From: Streptomyces sp. NBC_00572
GTDB taxonomy: Bacteria; Actinomycetota; Actinomycetes; Streptomycetales; Streptomycetaceae
Direction: 5' to 3'
Assembly: GCF_026341815.1 (NCBI RefSeq)
Contig: NZ_JAPENX010000001.1
Location: 6,696,001 to 6,760,000 of the forward strand
Length of the DNA stretch: 64,000 nt
Of the stretch, positions 8,839-19,021 are shown piece after piece. How positions within the stretch are numbered: position 1 is the stretch's first letter; each line of letters starts with the position of its first letter. The translations under genes and the position numbers were made by a program. The notes beneath the pieces were generated by a model. It made no database searches and was not told where the DNA came from. It saw only the letters and a program-made list of their open reading frames with translations.

Positions 8839-9852
8839 ATGGCGGAAGGTGTGCCACGCCGGCATTCGACACTCGATGAGGTGGCCGAACTGGCCGGTGT
8901 CTCACGGTCGGTGGCCTCGCGTGTGCTCAACCACGCCCCGCACGTCAGCCGCGCCAAACGAGAGGCGGTCGAACGGGCCGTCCACCGACTCGGCTACGTG
9001 CCGAATCCGACCGCCCGCGCGCTGGCGACCCGTCAGACGGGTGCGGCCGCCCTGGTCGTCTCGGGAGAGGATCCGTCGATCTTCGCGGATCCGTTCTTCG
9101 CTCAGGTGATCGTGGGGGCCTCGGCCGCTCTGGAAGATGCCGATCTGCATCTGATGCTGTGCCTGGCCGCCTCCGATCGGGGGCGCAAACGGGTTGAGCA
9201 GCTTCTTCGGTCCAAGGGTGCCGACGGTGTGATGCTGATGGCGCTGCGCGAGGACGATCCGCTGGCCCGCATGGCCGAGGAGGCGGAGATGCCCGTCGTG
9301 TTCGGCGGGCGCCCGGTCGGTGTGGACCCCCGGTGGTACGTGGATGTCGACAACGTCGGCGGAGCGCGCGCGGCGACCGAGCACCTGATCGCGGTCGGTC
9401 GGACCCGGGTGGCCACGATCTGCGGGCGGCTGGACACCGAGGTCGGGCGCGCCCGGTACCGCGGTTACCGGGATGCCATGCTGGCGGCGGGCCTCGATCC
9501 GTACCCGCCGGAGGTCGGTGACTTCACGGAGCTCAGCGGAGCCGCCGCCATGGCGGCACTGCTGGCGCGACACCCGGACCTGGACGGGGTGTTCGCCGCC
9601 AGCGACAACATGGGGGCCGGCGCGCTGCGCGCGCTGCGCGAAGCCGGTCGCCCGGTACCGGGTCACGTCGCCGTGGTCGGGTTCGACGACCTCGCCGTGG
9701 CCCGGGTGGCCGATCCGCCGCTGACCACGGTGAACCAGCCCATAGAAGGTCTCGGCCGGGAGATGGCGCGCATGCTGGTCGCGCTCATCGACGGACAGGA
9801 CCCCACTCCGCTGATCCTGCCCACGCGCCTGGTCGTCCGCGCCAGCGCCTGA
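8839..9852 (+). CDS. LacI-family cellulose regulator (CelR/CebR-like)
   Basis: This 337-residue repressor has a helix-turn-helix and hinge at the N-terminus (STLDEVAELAGVSRSVASRV, residues about 10-29, then a YVPNPTARALATR hinge near 53-65) and a periplasmic-binding-protein-like sensor domain ending GFDDLAVARVADPPLTTVNQP. The start at ATG 8839 follows AGGAAGG; an upstream in-frame ATG-like extension lacks such a site. It is divergent from two GH6 genes and surrounded by four boxes of the type bound by CebR/CelR, so control of the cellulases in response to cellobiose or cello-oligosaccharides is the natural role (inference from context). Orthology to CebR itself is not proven. The usual cebEFG importer genes are absent next to it. 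Confidence 0.85.
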   Translation: MAEGVPRRHSTLDEVAELAGVSRSVASRVLNHAPHVSRAKREAVERAVHRLGYVPNPTARALATRQTGAAALVVSGEDPSIFADPFFAQVIVGASAALEDADLHLMLCLAASDRGRKRVEQLLRSKGADGVMLMALREDDPLARMAEEAEMPVVFGGRPVGVDPRWYVDVDNVGGARAATEHLIAVGRTRVATICGRLDTEVGRARYRGYRDAMLAAGLDPYPPEVGDFTELSGAAAMAALLARHPDLDGVFAASDNMGAGALRALREAGRPVPGHVAVVGFDDLAVARVADPPLTTVNQPIEGLGREMARMLVALIDGQDPTPLILPTRLVVRASA

Positions 9853-9856
9853 CGGG

Positions 9857-10293
9857 GCGCCACGCCCAGGCCCGGCTCCGAGGACGTCGACTTCCGCCTC
9901 CCGCCCGGCGACACCACCGAGATGGGCTGGGTCATCGATCCCACCGGCCTCTACGACCTGCTCATGGCCACCTCCCGCTCCCATCCCGGGCTCCCTCCGG
10001 CGATCACGGAGAACGGCGGTGCCTTCCCCGACGCTCCCACGGCGGACGGCCAGATCCATGACCACGATCGGATCGACTACCTCCATGGGCACCTCGCCGC
10101 GGTCCACCGGGCCATCGCCGACGTGCGTGGCTACTACCTCTGGCCCCTGCTGGACAATCTCGAATGGGCGTACGGATACGAGAGGCGCTTCCGCGCCGTC
10201 CACGTCGACTGCACCACCCAACTGCGCACTCCGAAGGCGAGCGCCCGCTGGTACGCCGGGACGATCGCCGCGAACGCGATCCCGGGTCGTTGA
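9857..10293 (+). pseudogene. GH1 beta-glucosidase, 3' remnant
   Basis: Only the last third of a GH1 enzyme (bglC-like) remains. Recognisable are GSEDVDFRLPPGDTTEMGW, the nucleophile motif PAITENGGAF with its catalytic Glu, DYLHGHLAAVHRAI, YYLWPLLDNLEWAYGY, and the C-terminal RTPKASARWYAG. The N-terminal two thirds, including the NEP acid/base motif, are missing. The coding match begins within about ten bases of the LacI stop codon and has no start or ribosome-binding site of its own. In other Streptomyces the order is cebR, cebEFG, bglC, so one deletion could have removed cebEFG and the bglC front (inference). Confidence 0.85.
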
Positions 10294-10329
10294 GCTCCAC
10301 AGGCGAAGCCGCCGGCCTTGTCAGGCCGT

Positions 10330-11382
10330 CTAAGGGCGGAGCAGAACCCTGCCGACGTGGGGATCGTCGCCGCCCGTGAGTTCCACGGCCCGCTCGAATT
10401 CGTCGATGCCCAGCTGGTGCGTGAGGAGTTCGAGTGGCGTCAGCCGTGCCGCGGAGAAGGCGCTCACGGCGTAGGACCAGGCGCCGGATGAGGCTCCGAA
10501 GGCGGTTCCGATCGACAGTTGCCGTGCGACGACGTGGGCGGGATCGAGTTTTTCCGCCCCGTTGACCGGGGTACCCGTGAGAACCAGGCGTCCTCCCGGT
10601 CGCAGCATGGATGTCGCGGCGCGCGCGGTCGACGTCGCGCCGGCGGCGTCGATCACCAGGTCGAAGTCCGCGAGACCGGAGGCATGGTCCCACGTCCGGT
10701 AGGCGGTGGCTCCGAAACGACGGGACAGATCGGCTCGGTCGGGGCTCGTGCCGACGACCGTCAGCTCGCTCGGGGAGAAGGCGCCGAGGAGCTGAGCGGC
10801 GAGGAGACCGAGGGCGCCGGAACCGATGACGGCCACTCGCGAACCGGGCAGAGGGCACGCCTTGAGGACGGCGGCGGCTGCGCAGGCGGCGGGTTCGAGG
10901 AACGCGGCGGCGGTGAGGTCGGCGTCCGGCGGGAGCGTGTGCAGCAGACGAGCGGGGAGTACGAGAGTGGGGGCCATGGCACCGGGAAGGGTGAACCCCG
11001 TCTCCTCGTAGCCGGCGGTGCACAGGTTGGTCTCGCCGTCTCGGCATGGTGCGCAGGTCTCACAGTTCCGCAGCCCTTCGCCCACGACCTTGCGGCCGAT
11101 CAGGGAAGCGGACGCGCCCTTTCCCACGGCGTTGACGGTGCCGGACCATTCGTGGCCAGGGGTGACGGGATAGCGGACGTACGGAGCGGGGCGGCGGCCC
11201 AGGTAGAGGTCGCGGTCGCTGCCGCAGATCCCGACGGCATGGACACGTACCTGGGCTTCGCCGGGCCCTGGCTGCCGGGGCGTGTGCTCGACGAGGCGAA
11301 ACCTCCTGGGACCGTCGATGACGACGGCCTGTCTCCGAGGGCTCACACCCCCCGGATGGGTGCTGAACCGAGTGGAACACAT
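10330..11382 (-). CDS. Zinc-dependent medium-chain dehydrogenase
   Basis: A 350-residue MDR-superfamily enzyme that oxidises an alcohol or sugar using NAD(P). Seen: catalytic-zinc motifs CGSD and GHEWSGTV, a structural-zinc loop with four Cys (NCETCAPCRDGETNLC), and a Rossmann motif VIGSGALGLLAAQLLGA. The best start is ATG 11382 (MCSTRF), preceded by AGGAG at good spacing; the open frame runs 27 codons further up. It faces away from the arabinose importer and is separated from it by two LacI-type operators. Family members act on polyols and aldoses (arabinitol, sorbitol, galactitol, fucose), so oxidation of arabinose or arabinitol would fit the context. The substrate is not determined by sequence. 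Confidence 0.85.
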   Translation of the reverse strand: MCSTRFSTHPGGVSPRRQAVVIDGPRRFRLVEHTPRQPGPGEAQVRVHAVGICGSDRDLYLGRRPAPYVRYPVTPGHEWSGTVNAVGKGASASLIGRKVVGEGLRNCETCAPCRDGETNLCTAGYEETGFTLPGAMAPTLVLPARLLHTLPPDADLTAAAFLEPAACAAAAVLKACPLPGSRVAVIGSGALGLLAAQLLGAFSPSELTVVGTSPDRADLSRRFGATAYRTWDHASGLADFDLVIDAAGATSTARAATSMLRPGGRLVLTGTPVNGAEKLDPAHVVARQLSIGTAFGASSGAWSYAVSAFSAARLTPLELLTHQLGIDEFERAVELTGGDDPHVGRVLLRP

Positions 11383-11397
11383 GGGAGGACTCCTGAT

Positions 11398-11425
11398 GTT
11401 CGAAATATCGGTCGTCGTTCGAAAT
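11398..11425. promoter_or_regulatory. GTTCGAAAT direct repeat
   Basis: GTTCGAAAT occurs at 11398-11406 and again at 11417-11425, start to start 19 bp, about two DNA turns. It lies just upstream of the dehydrogenase start and could be a regulator site. I cannot assign a regulator. Confidence 0.4.
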
Positions 11426-11522
11426 TGTGTCGCGACGATACGAAGCGTGGTGGGACGTGTCAACGGTCGTCACTCCGCAGGGATTTCGGCGGCCTGGGGC
11501 GATCCTCGGAGTGGCCCATGAG

Positions 11523-11536
11523 TGTTAACGCTCACA
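11523..11536. promoter_or_regulatory. Arabinose-type LacI operator, copy 1
   Basis: TGTTAACGCTCACA, one base different from the 14-mer at 11610. It lies between the divergent dehydrogenase and importer genes and is the reverse complement of the box in front of araB. Confidence 0.8.
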
Positions 11537-11609
11537 ACTTCTCGTCGCGGCGAACGTTCCTGTGCATCAAGAACGGGTAACAGCCGTACGAGCCCTTGAG
11601 TTACGGCTC

Positions 11610-11623
11610 TGTTAGCGCTCACA
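11610..11623. promoter_or_regulatory. Arabinose-type LacI operator, copy 2
   Basis: TGTTAGCGCTCACA, identical to the sites at 21907 and 37532. It is 154 bp upstream of the importer lipoprotein gene and 74 bp from copy 1, a spacing that would allow looping by a tetramer or two dimers. Confidence 0.85.
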
Positions 11624-11776
11624 ATGTGTCGCGTTCGCCAGCTCGCCGATCGTCGAGGCCGACGCTTCACTCTGCCTCCGCCCGGCTCAACCACCCCTGC
11701 GCAGCCACGCCTTCACCGGGCCCGTCTCCTTCAGGGCTCCGCCTGGTCCGACGCACGTCCCGAGAGGAATCACGAC

Positions 11777-12769
11777 ATGGCCCACAGAGCCCTCCGCATC
11801 ATCGCCGCCGCCGCCCTGGCCGGCAGCGTGCTGACCGCCTGCACCACCGAGCCCGCGACCACCGGCAGCACCGGCAAGGGCTCCTCCGACGGCAAGCTGG
11901 TGCTCGGGTTCGCTCAGGTAGGAGCCGAGAGCGGCTGGCGCACCGCCAACACCAAGTCCGTACGCGAGGCGGCCGAGAAGGCCGGTGTCACGCTGAAGTT
12001 CTCCGACGCCCAGCAGAAGCAGGAGAACCAGATCAAGGCGATCCGCACCTTCATCCAGCAGAAGGTGGACGTCATCGCCTTCTCGCCGGTGGTGGAGTCC
12101 GGCTGGGACACCGTTCTGAAGGAGGCCAAGAACGCCGGCATCCCCGTGATCCTCACCGACCGCGCGGTCGACTCGCAGGACACCTCCCTCTACCGGACGT
12201 TCCTCGGCTCCGACTTCGTCAAGGAGGGGCAGGAGGCCGGGAAGTGGCTGGTCAAGGAGTACGAGGGCACCTCCGCGCCGGTCAACCTCGTCGAGCTCCA
12301 GGGCACCACCGGTTCCGCACCCGCCAACGACCGCAAGGCGGGCTTCGCCGACGTCATCAAGGGAGACCCCAAGTTCAAGGTCGTCGCCTCCCAGACGGGG
12401 GACTTCACCCGAGCCAAGGGCAAGGAGGTCATGCAGGCCTTCCTCAAGTCCCACAAGGACATCGACGTCCTGTACGCCCACAACGACGACATGGCCCTGG
12501 GCGCCATCCAGGCCATCGAGGAAGCGGGCAAGAAGCCGGGCGTCGACATCAAGGTGATCTCCGTCGACGGCATCAAGGACGCCTTCGTCGCCATGCAGGA
12601 GAAGAAGATCAACGTGGTGGTCGAGTGCAACCCGCTCCTCGGCGACCAGCTCATGGAACTCGCCAAGAAGGTCGCGGCGGGGGAGAGCGTTCCGCAACGG
12701 GTCGAGGTCAAGGAGGGCGTCTTCACCCAGGACCAGGCCGCGGCCGCCCTGCCCGGCCGCCAGTACTGA
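11777..12769 (+). CDS. Sugar ABC importer, binding lipoprotein (YtfQ-like)
   Basis: A 330-residue pentose/hexose-binding lipoprotein. The N-terminus has a signal sequence with lipobox VLTAC (Cys near 20), so it should be anchored outside the membrane. The mature part is a type I periplasmic-binding fold starting KLVLGFAQVGAESGWRTANT, with KAIRTFIQQKVDVIAFSPV and YAHNDDMALGAIQAIEEAG. These features are those of YtfQ, which in E. coli binds galactofuranose and also arabinofuranose. ATG 11777 follows GAGAGGAAT. It is the first gene of a four-gene importer unit with overlapping permease genes, under two LacI-type boxes. Arabinose in furanose form is the likeliest ligand given the araBAD genes nearby; galactofuranose is an alternative. 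Confidence 0.88.
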   Translation: MAHRALRIIAAAALAGSVLTACTTEPATTGSTGKGSSDGKLVLGFAQVGAESGWRTANTKSVREAAEKAGVTLKFSDAQQKQENQIKAIRTFIQQKVDVIAFSPVVESGWDTVLKEAKNAGIPVILTDRAVDSQDTSLYRTFLGSDFVKEGQEAGKWLVKEYEGTSAPVNLVELQGTTGSAPANDRKAGFADVIKGDPKFKVVASQTGDFTRAKGKEVMQAFLKSHKDIDVLYAHNDDMALGAIQAIEEAGKKPGVDIKVISVDGIKDAFVAMQEKKINVVVECNPLLGDQLMELAKKVAAGESVPQRVEVKEGVFTQDQAAAALPGRQY

Positions 12770-12838
12770 CCGTCCGCCCGCACCAGACCCGGGGGGCGGC
12801 CCACGTGCCGCCCCCGATCCCTCAGGAGAGGAGGGCGA

Positions 12839-14397
<1,559 letters not shown>

Positions 14398-14401
<4 letters not shown>

Positions 14402-15513
14402 CACCACCTGACGACACCGGCGCCGGGGGGCGTCCGTCCCGGGCGCCCGGCGCCCGGCGGCTCACCGAGCACCGCCTGTTCTGGCCCGCGGCCGTCCTGG
14501 CCGCTCTGTTGCTGGGGAACGTCGCGATCACTCACGACTTCTTCGCCATCCGCGTCCAGAACGGGCACCTGTACGGCAGCCTGATCGACATCCTCCAGTT
14601 CGGCGCCCCCCTGATCCTGGTGTCGCTCGGCATGACGCTGGTCATCGCGACCCGGGGCATCGACCTCTCGGTCGGCTCGACGGTCGCCATCGCCGGCGCC
14701 CTCGCGTGCGAGCACATCGCCACCGCGAAGGACCCCGGAAGCCTGCCCACCGTCATGTCGGCGATCGCGGTGGCGGTCGGGGTGGCCGCCGCGATCGGAC
14801 TGCTGAACGGCTTCCTCGTCGCCCGGCTCGGCGTCCAGCCCATCGTCGCCACGCTGGTCCTCATGGTCGCCGGGCGCGGCGTGGCCCAGCTGATCACCGA
14901 CGGCCAGATCATCAGCGTGTCCAGCAGTGCCTACAAGATGATCGGCGGTGGCTACTGGCTCACCCTCCCCTTCGCCGTCCTGCTGGCCGCGGCCCTCGTC
15001 GCCGTCACCTCCCTCGTCACCCGGCGGACCGCGCTCGGCATGCTCATCGAATCGGTGGGCGGCAATCCGGTCGCGAGCCGGCTCGTCGGCATCAGGGCGG
15101 CCGGGCTCCTGGCCATGGTCTACGTCGTGAGCGCCGTGTGCGCCGCGGTGGCCGGCCTGATGATCAGCTCCAACGTGTCCAGCGCCGACGGCAACAACGC
15201 GGGCCTGTGGATCGAGCTGGACGCGATCCTCGCCGTGGTCATCGGCGGCACCGCGCTCACGGGCGGCCGTTTCTCCCTCGGCGGGACGGTCCTGGGCGCT
15301 CTGATCATCCAGACCCTCTCGACCACGATCTACACCCTCGGCGTACCGCCGGAGACCACCCTCGTCTTCAAGGCTCTGGTCGTCATCGTCGTGTGTCTCG
15401 TCCAGTCGCCCGCGTTCCGCGCGCGGCTCTCACGCCATCGCCGACCGGCCGCACCGGACCCGGTCCCCGCGGCCGGCGACGTGGGAGCCCGCCGGCAGGA
15501 GGTCCACCCGTGA
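14398..15513 (+). CDS. Sugar ABC importer permease (YtfT-like)
   Basis: A 371-residue membrane protein of the RbsC/YtfT family with eight to ten hydrophobic spans. The family motif GIDLSVGSTVAIAGAL and the ATPase-contact loop near SVGGNPVASRLVGI are visible, with a later GELDAIxAVVIGGTxLTGG-type block. The N-terminus has a long polar lead before the first span at about residue 25. Its ATG overlaps the ATPase stop, and its own stop overlaps the GTG of the next permease. Having two different permeases downstream of one double ATPase is the layout of ytfQRT-yjfF. The open frame extends much further upstream through ATPase coding sequence, but only ATG 14398 makes sense. Confidence 0.9.
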
Positions 15514-16517
15514 GTACCACCCTCAACTCCCTCACCAGGCCGCTCCAGCGGTTCTCGGTACGGCATGCCACCCGCCTGCCGCTCATGGTGACGGCCACTC
15601 TGCTGATCGCGATGTTCTCGATCGGCTCCCTGCAGTACGAAGGTTTCTTCTCCGCGCAGGTCCTGCTCAACATCCTGATCGACAACGGCTTCCTGCTCGT
15701 CGTGGCGATCGGCATGACGTTCGTCGTCCTCACCGGTGGAATCGACCTGTCCGTCGGCTCCATGGTGGCCTTGTCGACCATGCTGACGGCCTGGCTCGTC
15801 GAACAGAACGGCGTACCGCTCGCCCTGGCGGTGCCATTGGTCCTGCTGGTCGGAGCAGGGGGCGGAGCCCTCATGGGCTGGGTGATCCACGCCTTCGAGA
15901 TCCAGCCCTTCATCGTCACCCTCGCGGGCATGTTCCTCGCCCGCGGCCTCTGCTACATGATCAGCACGGAGTCCATCTCCCTCACCGACCCGACGACCAC
16001 GCGGATCGCCCAGACGCGGGTGCTCCTGCCCGGAGGGCTGTTCGTCTCACCCGCCGTGGTCATCGCCCTGGTCGTGCTGGCGCTCGCCTTCGTCGTCCTC
16101 CACCACACCCGCTTCGGCCGCAACGTCTACGCCTTGGGCGGCAACGAGTCCTCGGCCCGCCTCATGGGCCTGCCCGTGGGACGCACCAAGGTCGCGGTGT
16201 ATGCCGTGAGCGGTCTGTGCTCCGCCCTCGGCGGTCTGCTGCTGACCTTCTACATGCTGTCCGGCTACGCCTTGCACGCCGTCGGCATGGAACTCGACGC
16301 CATCGCGGCCGTCGTCATCGGAGGGACACTGCTGACCGGGGGCTCCGGCCTCGTCCTGGGCACCGCTCTGGGCGTGACGGTTCTCGGCCTGATCCAGACC
16401 GTCATCAGCTTCCAGGGCACGCTCAGCTCGTGGTGGACGCGCATCGTCATCGGCGGCCTGTTGTTCGTCTTCATCCTCCTCCAACGGCTCTTCGGCGGAT
16501 CCCGCACGGCGCACTAG
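15510..16517 (+). CDS. Sugar ABC importer permease (YjfF-like)
   Basis: A 335-residue membrane protein and partner of the preceding permease. It carries GGIDLSVGSMVALSTM, the coupling segment ALGGNESSARLMGLPV and the block MELDAIAAVVIGGTLLTGG, with about nine hydrophobic spans. The GTG at 15510 overlaps the previous stop and is preceded by AGGAGG, a strong reason for this start. The heterodimeric permease pair resembles YtfT-YjfF of E. coli. After its stop there is a hairpin at 16570, so expression of the mutarotase beyond it may be reduced. Confidence 0.9.
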   Translation: MSTTLNSLTRPLQRFSVRHATRLPLMVTATLLIAMFSIGSLQYEGFFSAQVLLNILIDNGFLLVVAIGMTFVVLTGGIDLSVGSMVALSTMLTAWLVEQNGVPLALAVPLVLLVGAGGGALMGWVIHAFEIQPFIVTLAGMFLARGLCYMISTESISLTDPTTTRIAQTRVLLPGGLFVSPAVVIALVVLALAFVVLHHTRFGRNVYALGGNESSARLMGLPVGRTKVAVYAVSGLCSALGGLLLTFYMLSGYALHAVGMELDAIAAVVIGGTLLTGGSGLVLGTALGVTVLGLIQTVISFQGTLSSWWTRIVIGGLLFVFILLQRLFGGSRTAH

Positions 16518-16569
16518 ACCTCCCGGGACTGCCAGGATCCCGAGCCGACCACCGACCACCACGACCGCG

Positions 16570-16605
16570 GCCGGGAAAGCGGGGCATTCAGCCCCCTTTC
16601 CCGGC
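16570..16605 (+). terminator. Hairpin between importer and mutarotase genes
   Basis: The arm at 16570-16585 (GCCGGGAAAG then C then GGGGC) pairs with GCCCCCTTTCCCGGC at 16591-16605, with one bulged base and a five-base loop. It may terminate partly or process the importer mRNA. Confidence 0.55.
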
Positions 16606-16633
16606 TGTGCCGCACTCCGGACAAGGACCTCCC

Positions 16634-17701
16634 ATGACCCCGTCCTCCCGCCCCCCTTTCACCGGAGGCCCACCGGTCTGCCAACCCGGTACGGACTCCG
16701 GGCAACGATGGACCTTCGGCTTTCCCGACGGACTCACGGCGGAGGTGCACACCCGCGGCGCCCGCCTCCACGGGCTGTGGGTGCCGGACCGGTACGGCAC
16801 CCCGGCCGACGTCGTCCTCGCTCCGCGCGACCCGGCCCGGACGGCCGGCGCCCGGTACTTCGGCGCCACCGTCGGTCGCTACGCCAACCGCATCGCACAG
16901 GGCCGGTTCTCCCTGGACGGGAAGCCGTACCAGCTGATGACGCAGGAGAACGGCCACTGTCTGCACGGCGGAGCCGAGGGCTTCGACACCCGGCTCTGGG
17001 AAGCCGAGAGCGTGCACACCCGGGAGTGGACCGGCGTGCTCCTGCACCTCCGCAGCCCGGACGGCGACCAGGGATTTCCAGGAAACCTGGACGTCACCGT
17101 CAGCTGTCTCGTCGGCCGCGACAACGAACTCTCCTTCTCCTACGCCGCGGTCACCGACGCGGCCACCCTGGTCAACCTGACCAACCACGCCTACTTCAAC
17201 CTCGAAGGCGAGGGCGTCGGCGACATCCTCGACCATGAACTGGCCGTCGACGCCGACCACTACACGCCGGTCGACGGGGATCTCATCCCCCACGGGGACC
17301 ACCGCCCCGTGTCCGGCACCGCGTTCGACCTCCGTCGGCCGCTCAGGATCGGTGTGGCTCTGGCCCGCCCCGGCGCGAGCGGCGGGTACGACCACAACTT
17401 CGTCCTGAGTCCGCACGGCGACGAAACACTGCGCAGGGCCGCCGTCCTCCACGCGCCGGCCACGGGCCGCCGCATGGAGGTGCTGACCACGGAGCCGGGA
17501 CTCCAGGTCTACACCGCGGGGCAATTCGACGGATCGGTCCTCGGCAAGAGCGGTACGCCCTACCGGGCGGGCGCCGGCATCGCGCTGGAGACCCAGCACT
17601 TCCCCGACTCCCCGAACCGCCCCGGTGACCCGTCCCCGGTGCTGCGCCCCGGCGACGAGTACCGGTCGAGGACGGTCCTGCGGTTCAGTACGCGCGGCTG
17701 A
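16634..17701 (+). CDS. Aldose 1-epimerase (mutarotase)
   Basis: A 355-residue cytoplasmic enzyme that interconverts alpha and beta anomers of aldoses. Family motifs are in order: ATVGRYANRIAQGRF near 76-90, HCLHGG near 104, the catalytic His in LVNLTNHAYFNL near 185, and the catalytic Glu in GIALETQHFPDSPN near 320. It follows the furanose-type importer in the same direction, where it would supply the anomer needed by arabinose isomerase or ease furanose-pyranose conversion. The start at ATG 16634 follows AAGGACC. A strong bidirectional hairpin follows the stop. Galactose mutarotase is the default family name, but the neighbourhood argues for arabinose as the working substrate (inference). 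Confidence 0.9.
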   Translation: MTPSSRPPFTGGPPVCQPGTDSGQRWTFGFPDGLTAEVHTRGARLHGLWVPDRYGTPADVVLAPRDPARTAGARYFGATVGRYANRIAQGRFSLDGKPYQLMTQENGHCLHGGAEGFDTRLWEAESVHTREWTGVLLHLRSPDGDQGFPGNLDVTVSCLVGRDNELSFSYAAVTDAATLVNLTNHAYFNLEGEGVGDILDHELAVDADHYTPVDGDLIPHGDHRPVSGTAFDLRRPLRIGVALARPGASGGYDHNFVLSPHGDETLRRAAVLHAPATGRRMEVLTTEPGLQVYTAGQFDGSVLGKSGTPYRAGAGIALETQHFPDSPNRPGDPSPVLRPGDEYRSRTVLRFSTRG

Positions 17702-17717
17702 CCGCGTACGAACACGC

Positions 17718-17767
17718 CGATATGGCTGTGCCCGCCGGTGAAGGAACCGGCGGGCACAGCCATATCG
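17718..17767. terminator. Perfect 22-bp hairpin between convergent genes
   Basis: The left arm 17718-17739 and right arm 17746-17767 are exact reverse complements around the loop GAAGGA. It sits between the mutarotase and the minus-strand permease stop codons, so it probably terminates both directions. Confidence 0.9.
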
Positions 17768-17776
17768 GGAGCGGCG

Positions 17777-19021
17777 TCAGGCACCCGCCCGGCGCTTGTT
17801 CCACACGTCGAAGCCGACCGCCGCGAGCAGCACGAGGCCCTTGATGACCTGCTGCCAGTCGGTGCCCACCCCGACGAGGTTCATGCCGTTGTTGAGCACG
17901 CCGAGGACGAGGCCGCCGATGATGGCGCCCAGGACGGTCCCGACGCCCCCGCTCATCGAGGCCCCGCCGATGAACGCGGCGGCGATGGCCTCGAGTTCGA
18001 AGTTCACGCCGGCCTTCGGCGAGGCCGCGTTGAAGCGCGCCGCGAAGACGAGCCCGGCGAGCGCCGCGAGCATTCCCATGTTGAGGAACACCGCGAAGGT
18101 CACCTTCTTGTCCTTGACCCCGGACAGCTTCGCTGCGGGCAGGTTCCCCCCGATCGCGTACACGTGGCGGCCGATCACCGCGTTGCGCATCACGTAGCCG
18201 AAGCCGACCAGCAGCGCGGCCAGGATCAGGAGGACCACGGGGGCGCCCTTGTAGCTGGCGAGCAGCAGGGTGGTGACCAGGACCGCGGCGACCAGCGCCG
18301 TCACCTTGAGCGCGAACAGGCCCGTGGGGAGCGCCTCCAGGGCGAACTCCCGCTGCCGGCGACGGTCCCGTACCTCCTGGAAGACCACGTAGGCGATCAG
18401 TCCCACGCCGAGGAGCAGGGTCAGGTTGTGGTAGTTGGTCTGCGGCCCCACCTCCGGCAGGAAGCCGTTGGCGATCTTCTGCAGTCCGTCCGGGAACGGG
18501 CCGAGCGTCTGCCCCTTGAGGAAGATCTCCGTGAGCCCGCGGAACAGCAGCATGCCCGCGAGGGTCACGATGAAGGACGGTATGCCGACGTACGCGATGA
18601 AGAATCCCTGGAGCGCGCCGGCGGCTGCTCCGAGCAGCAGGGTGAGGAGCACCGCGACGGGCCAGGACACCTGGTGCTCGACCATGAGCACCGCCCCGAT
18701 CCCACCGACCAGCGCCATCAGGGAGCCCACCGACAGATCGATGTGCCCGGAGATGATGACGATCATCATGCCGATCGCCAGGATGAGGATGTAGCTGTTC
18801 TGCAGCACCAGGTTGGAGACGTTGCGCGGCAGGAGGAGGTCGCCGCCCGTCCAGATCTGGAACAGGAGCACGATCAGGCCGAGTGCGAAGAGCATTCCGT
18901 ACTGGCGCATGTTGCGCCGGACGCCGTCCACGAGCACCCGGGCCAGTGGCGCCCCGGAGGACGGAGCCCCGGGGCCCGCGGGCGCCGGGGTGGTCGTTTC
19001 CGTGCTGACGTCGGTGCTCAT
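17777..19021 (-). CDS. Multiple-sugar ABC permease (GguB/XylH-like)
   Basis: A 414-residue permease with ten or more hydrophobic spans, in the XylH/GguB/MmsB group. Visible are GHIDLSVGSLMALVGG near 95-110, a long central insert with YGxxRR-like basic residues, YAIGGNLPAAKLSGV and FELEAIAAAFIGGASMSGG. The length above 400 residues is characteristic of this group against the 320-330 of RbsC types. ATG 19021 overlaps the stop of the upstream ATPase gene. It is the last gene of the minus-strand chvE-gguA-gguB-like unit. It should move arabinose, and perhaps xylose or galactose, across the membrane. Confidence 0.9.
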   Translation of the reverse strand: MSTDVSTETTTPAPAGPGAPSSGAPLARVLVDGVRRNMRQYGMLFALGLIVLLFQIWTGGDLLLPRNVSNLVLQNSYILILAIGMMIVIISGHIDLSVGSLMALVGGIGAVLMVEHQVSWPVAVLLTLLLGAAAGALQGFFIAYVGIPSFIVTLAGMLLFRGLTEIFLKGQTLGPFPDGLQKIANGFLPEVGPQTNYHNLTLLLGVGLIAYVVFQEVRDRRRQREFALEALPTGLFALKVTALVAAVLVTTLLLASYKGAPVVLLILAALLVGFGYVMRNAVIGRHVYAIGGNLPAAKLSGVKDKKVTFAVFLNMGMLAALAGLVFAARFNAASPKAGVNFELEAIAAAFIGGASMSGGVGTVLGAIIGGLVLGVLNNGMNLVGVGTDWQQVIKGLVLLAAVGFDVWNKRRAGA

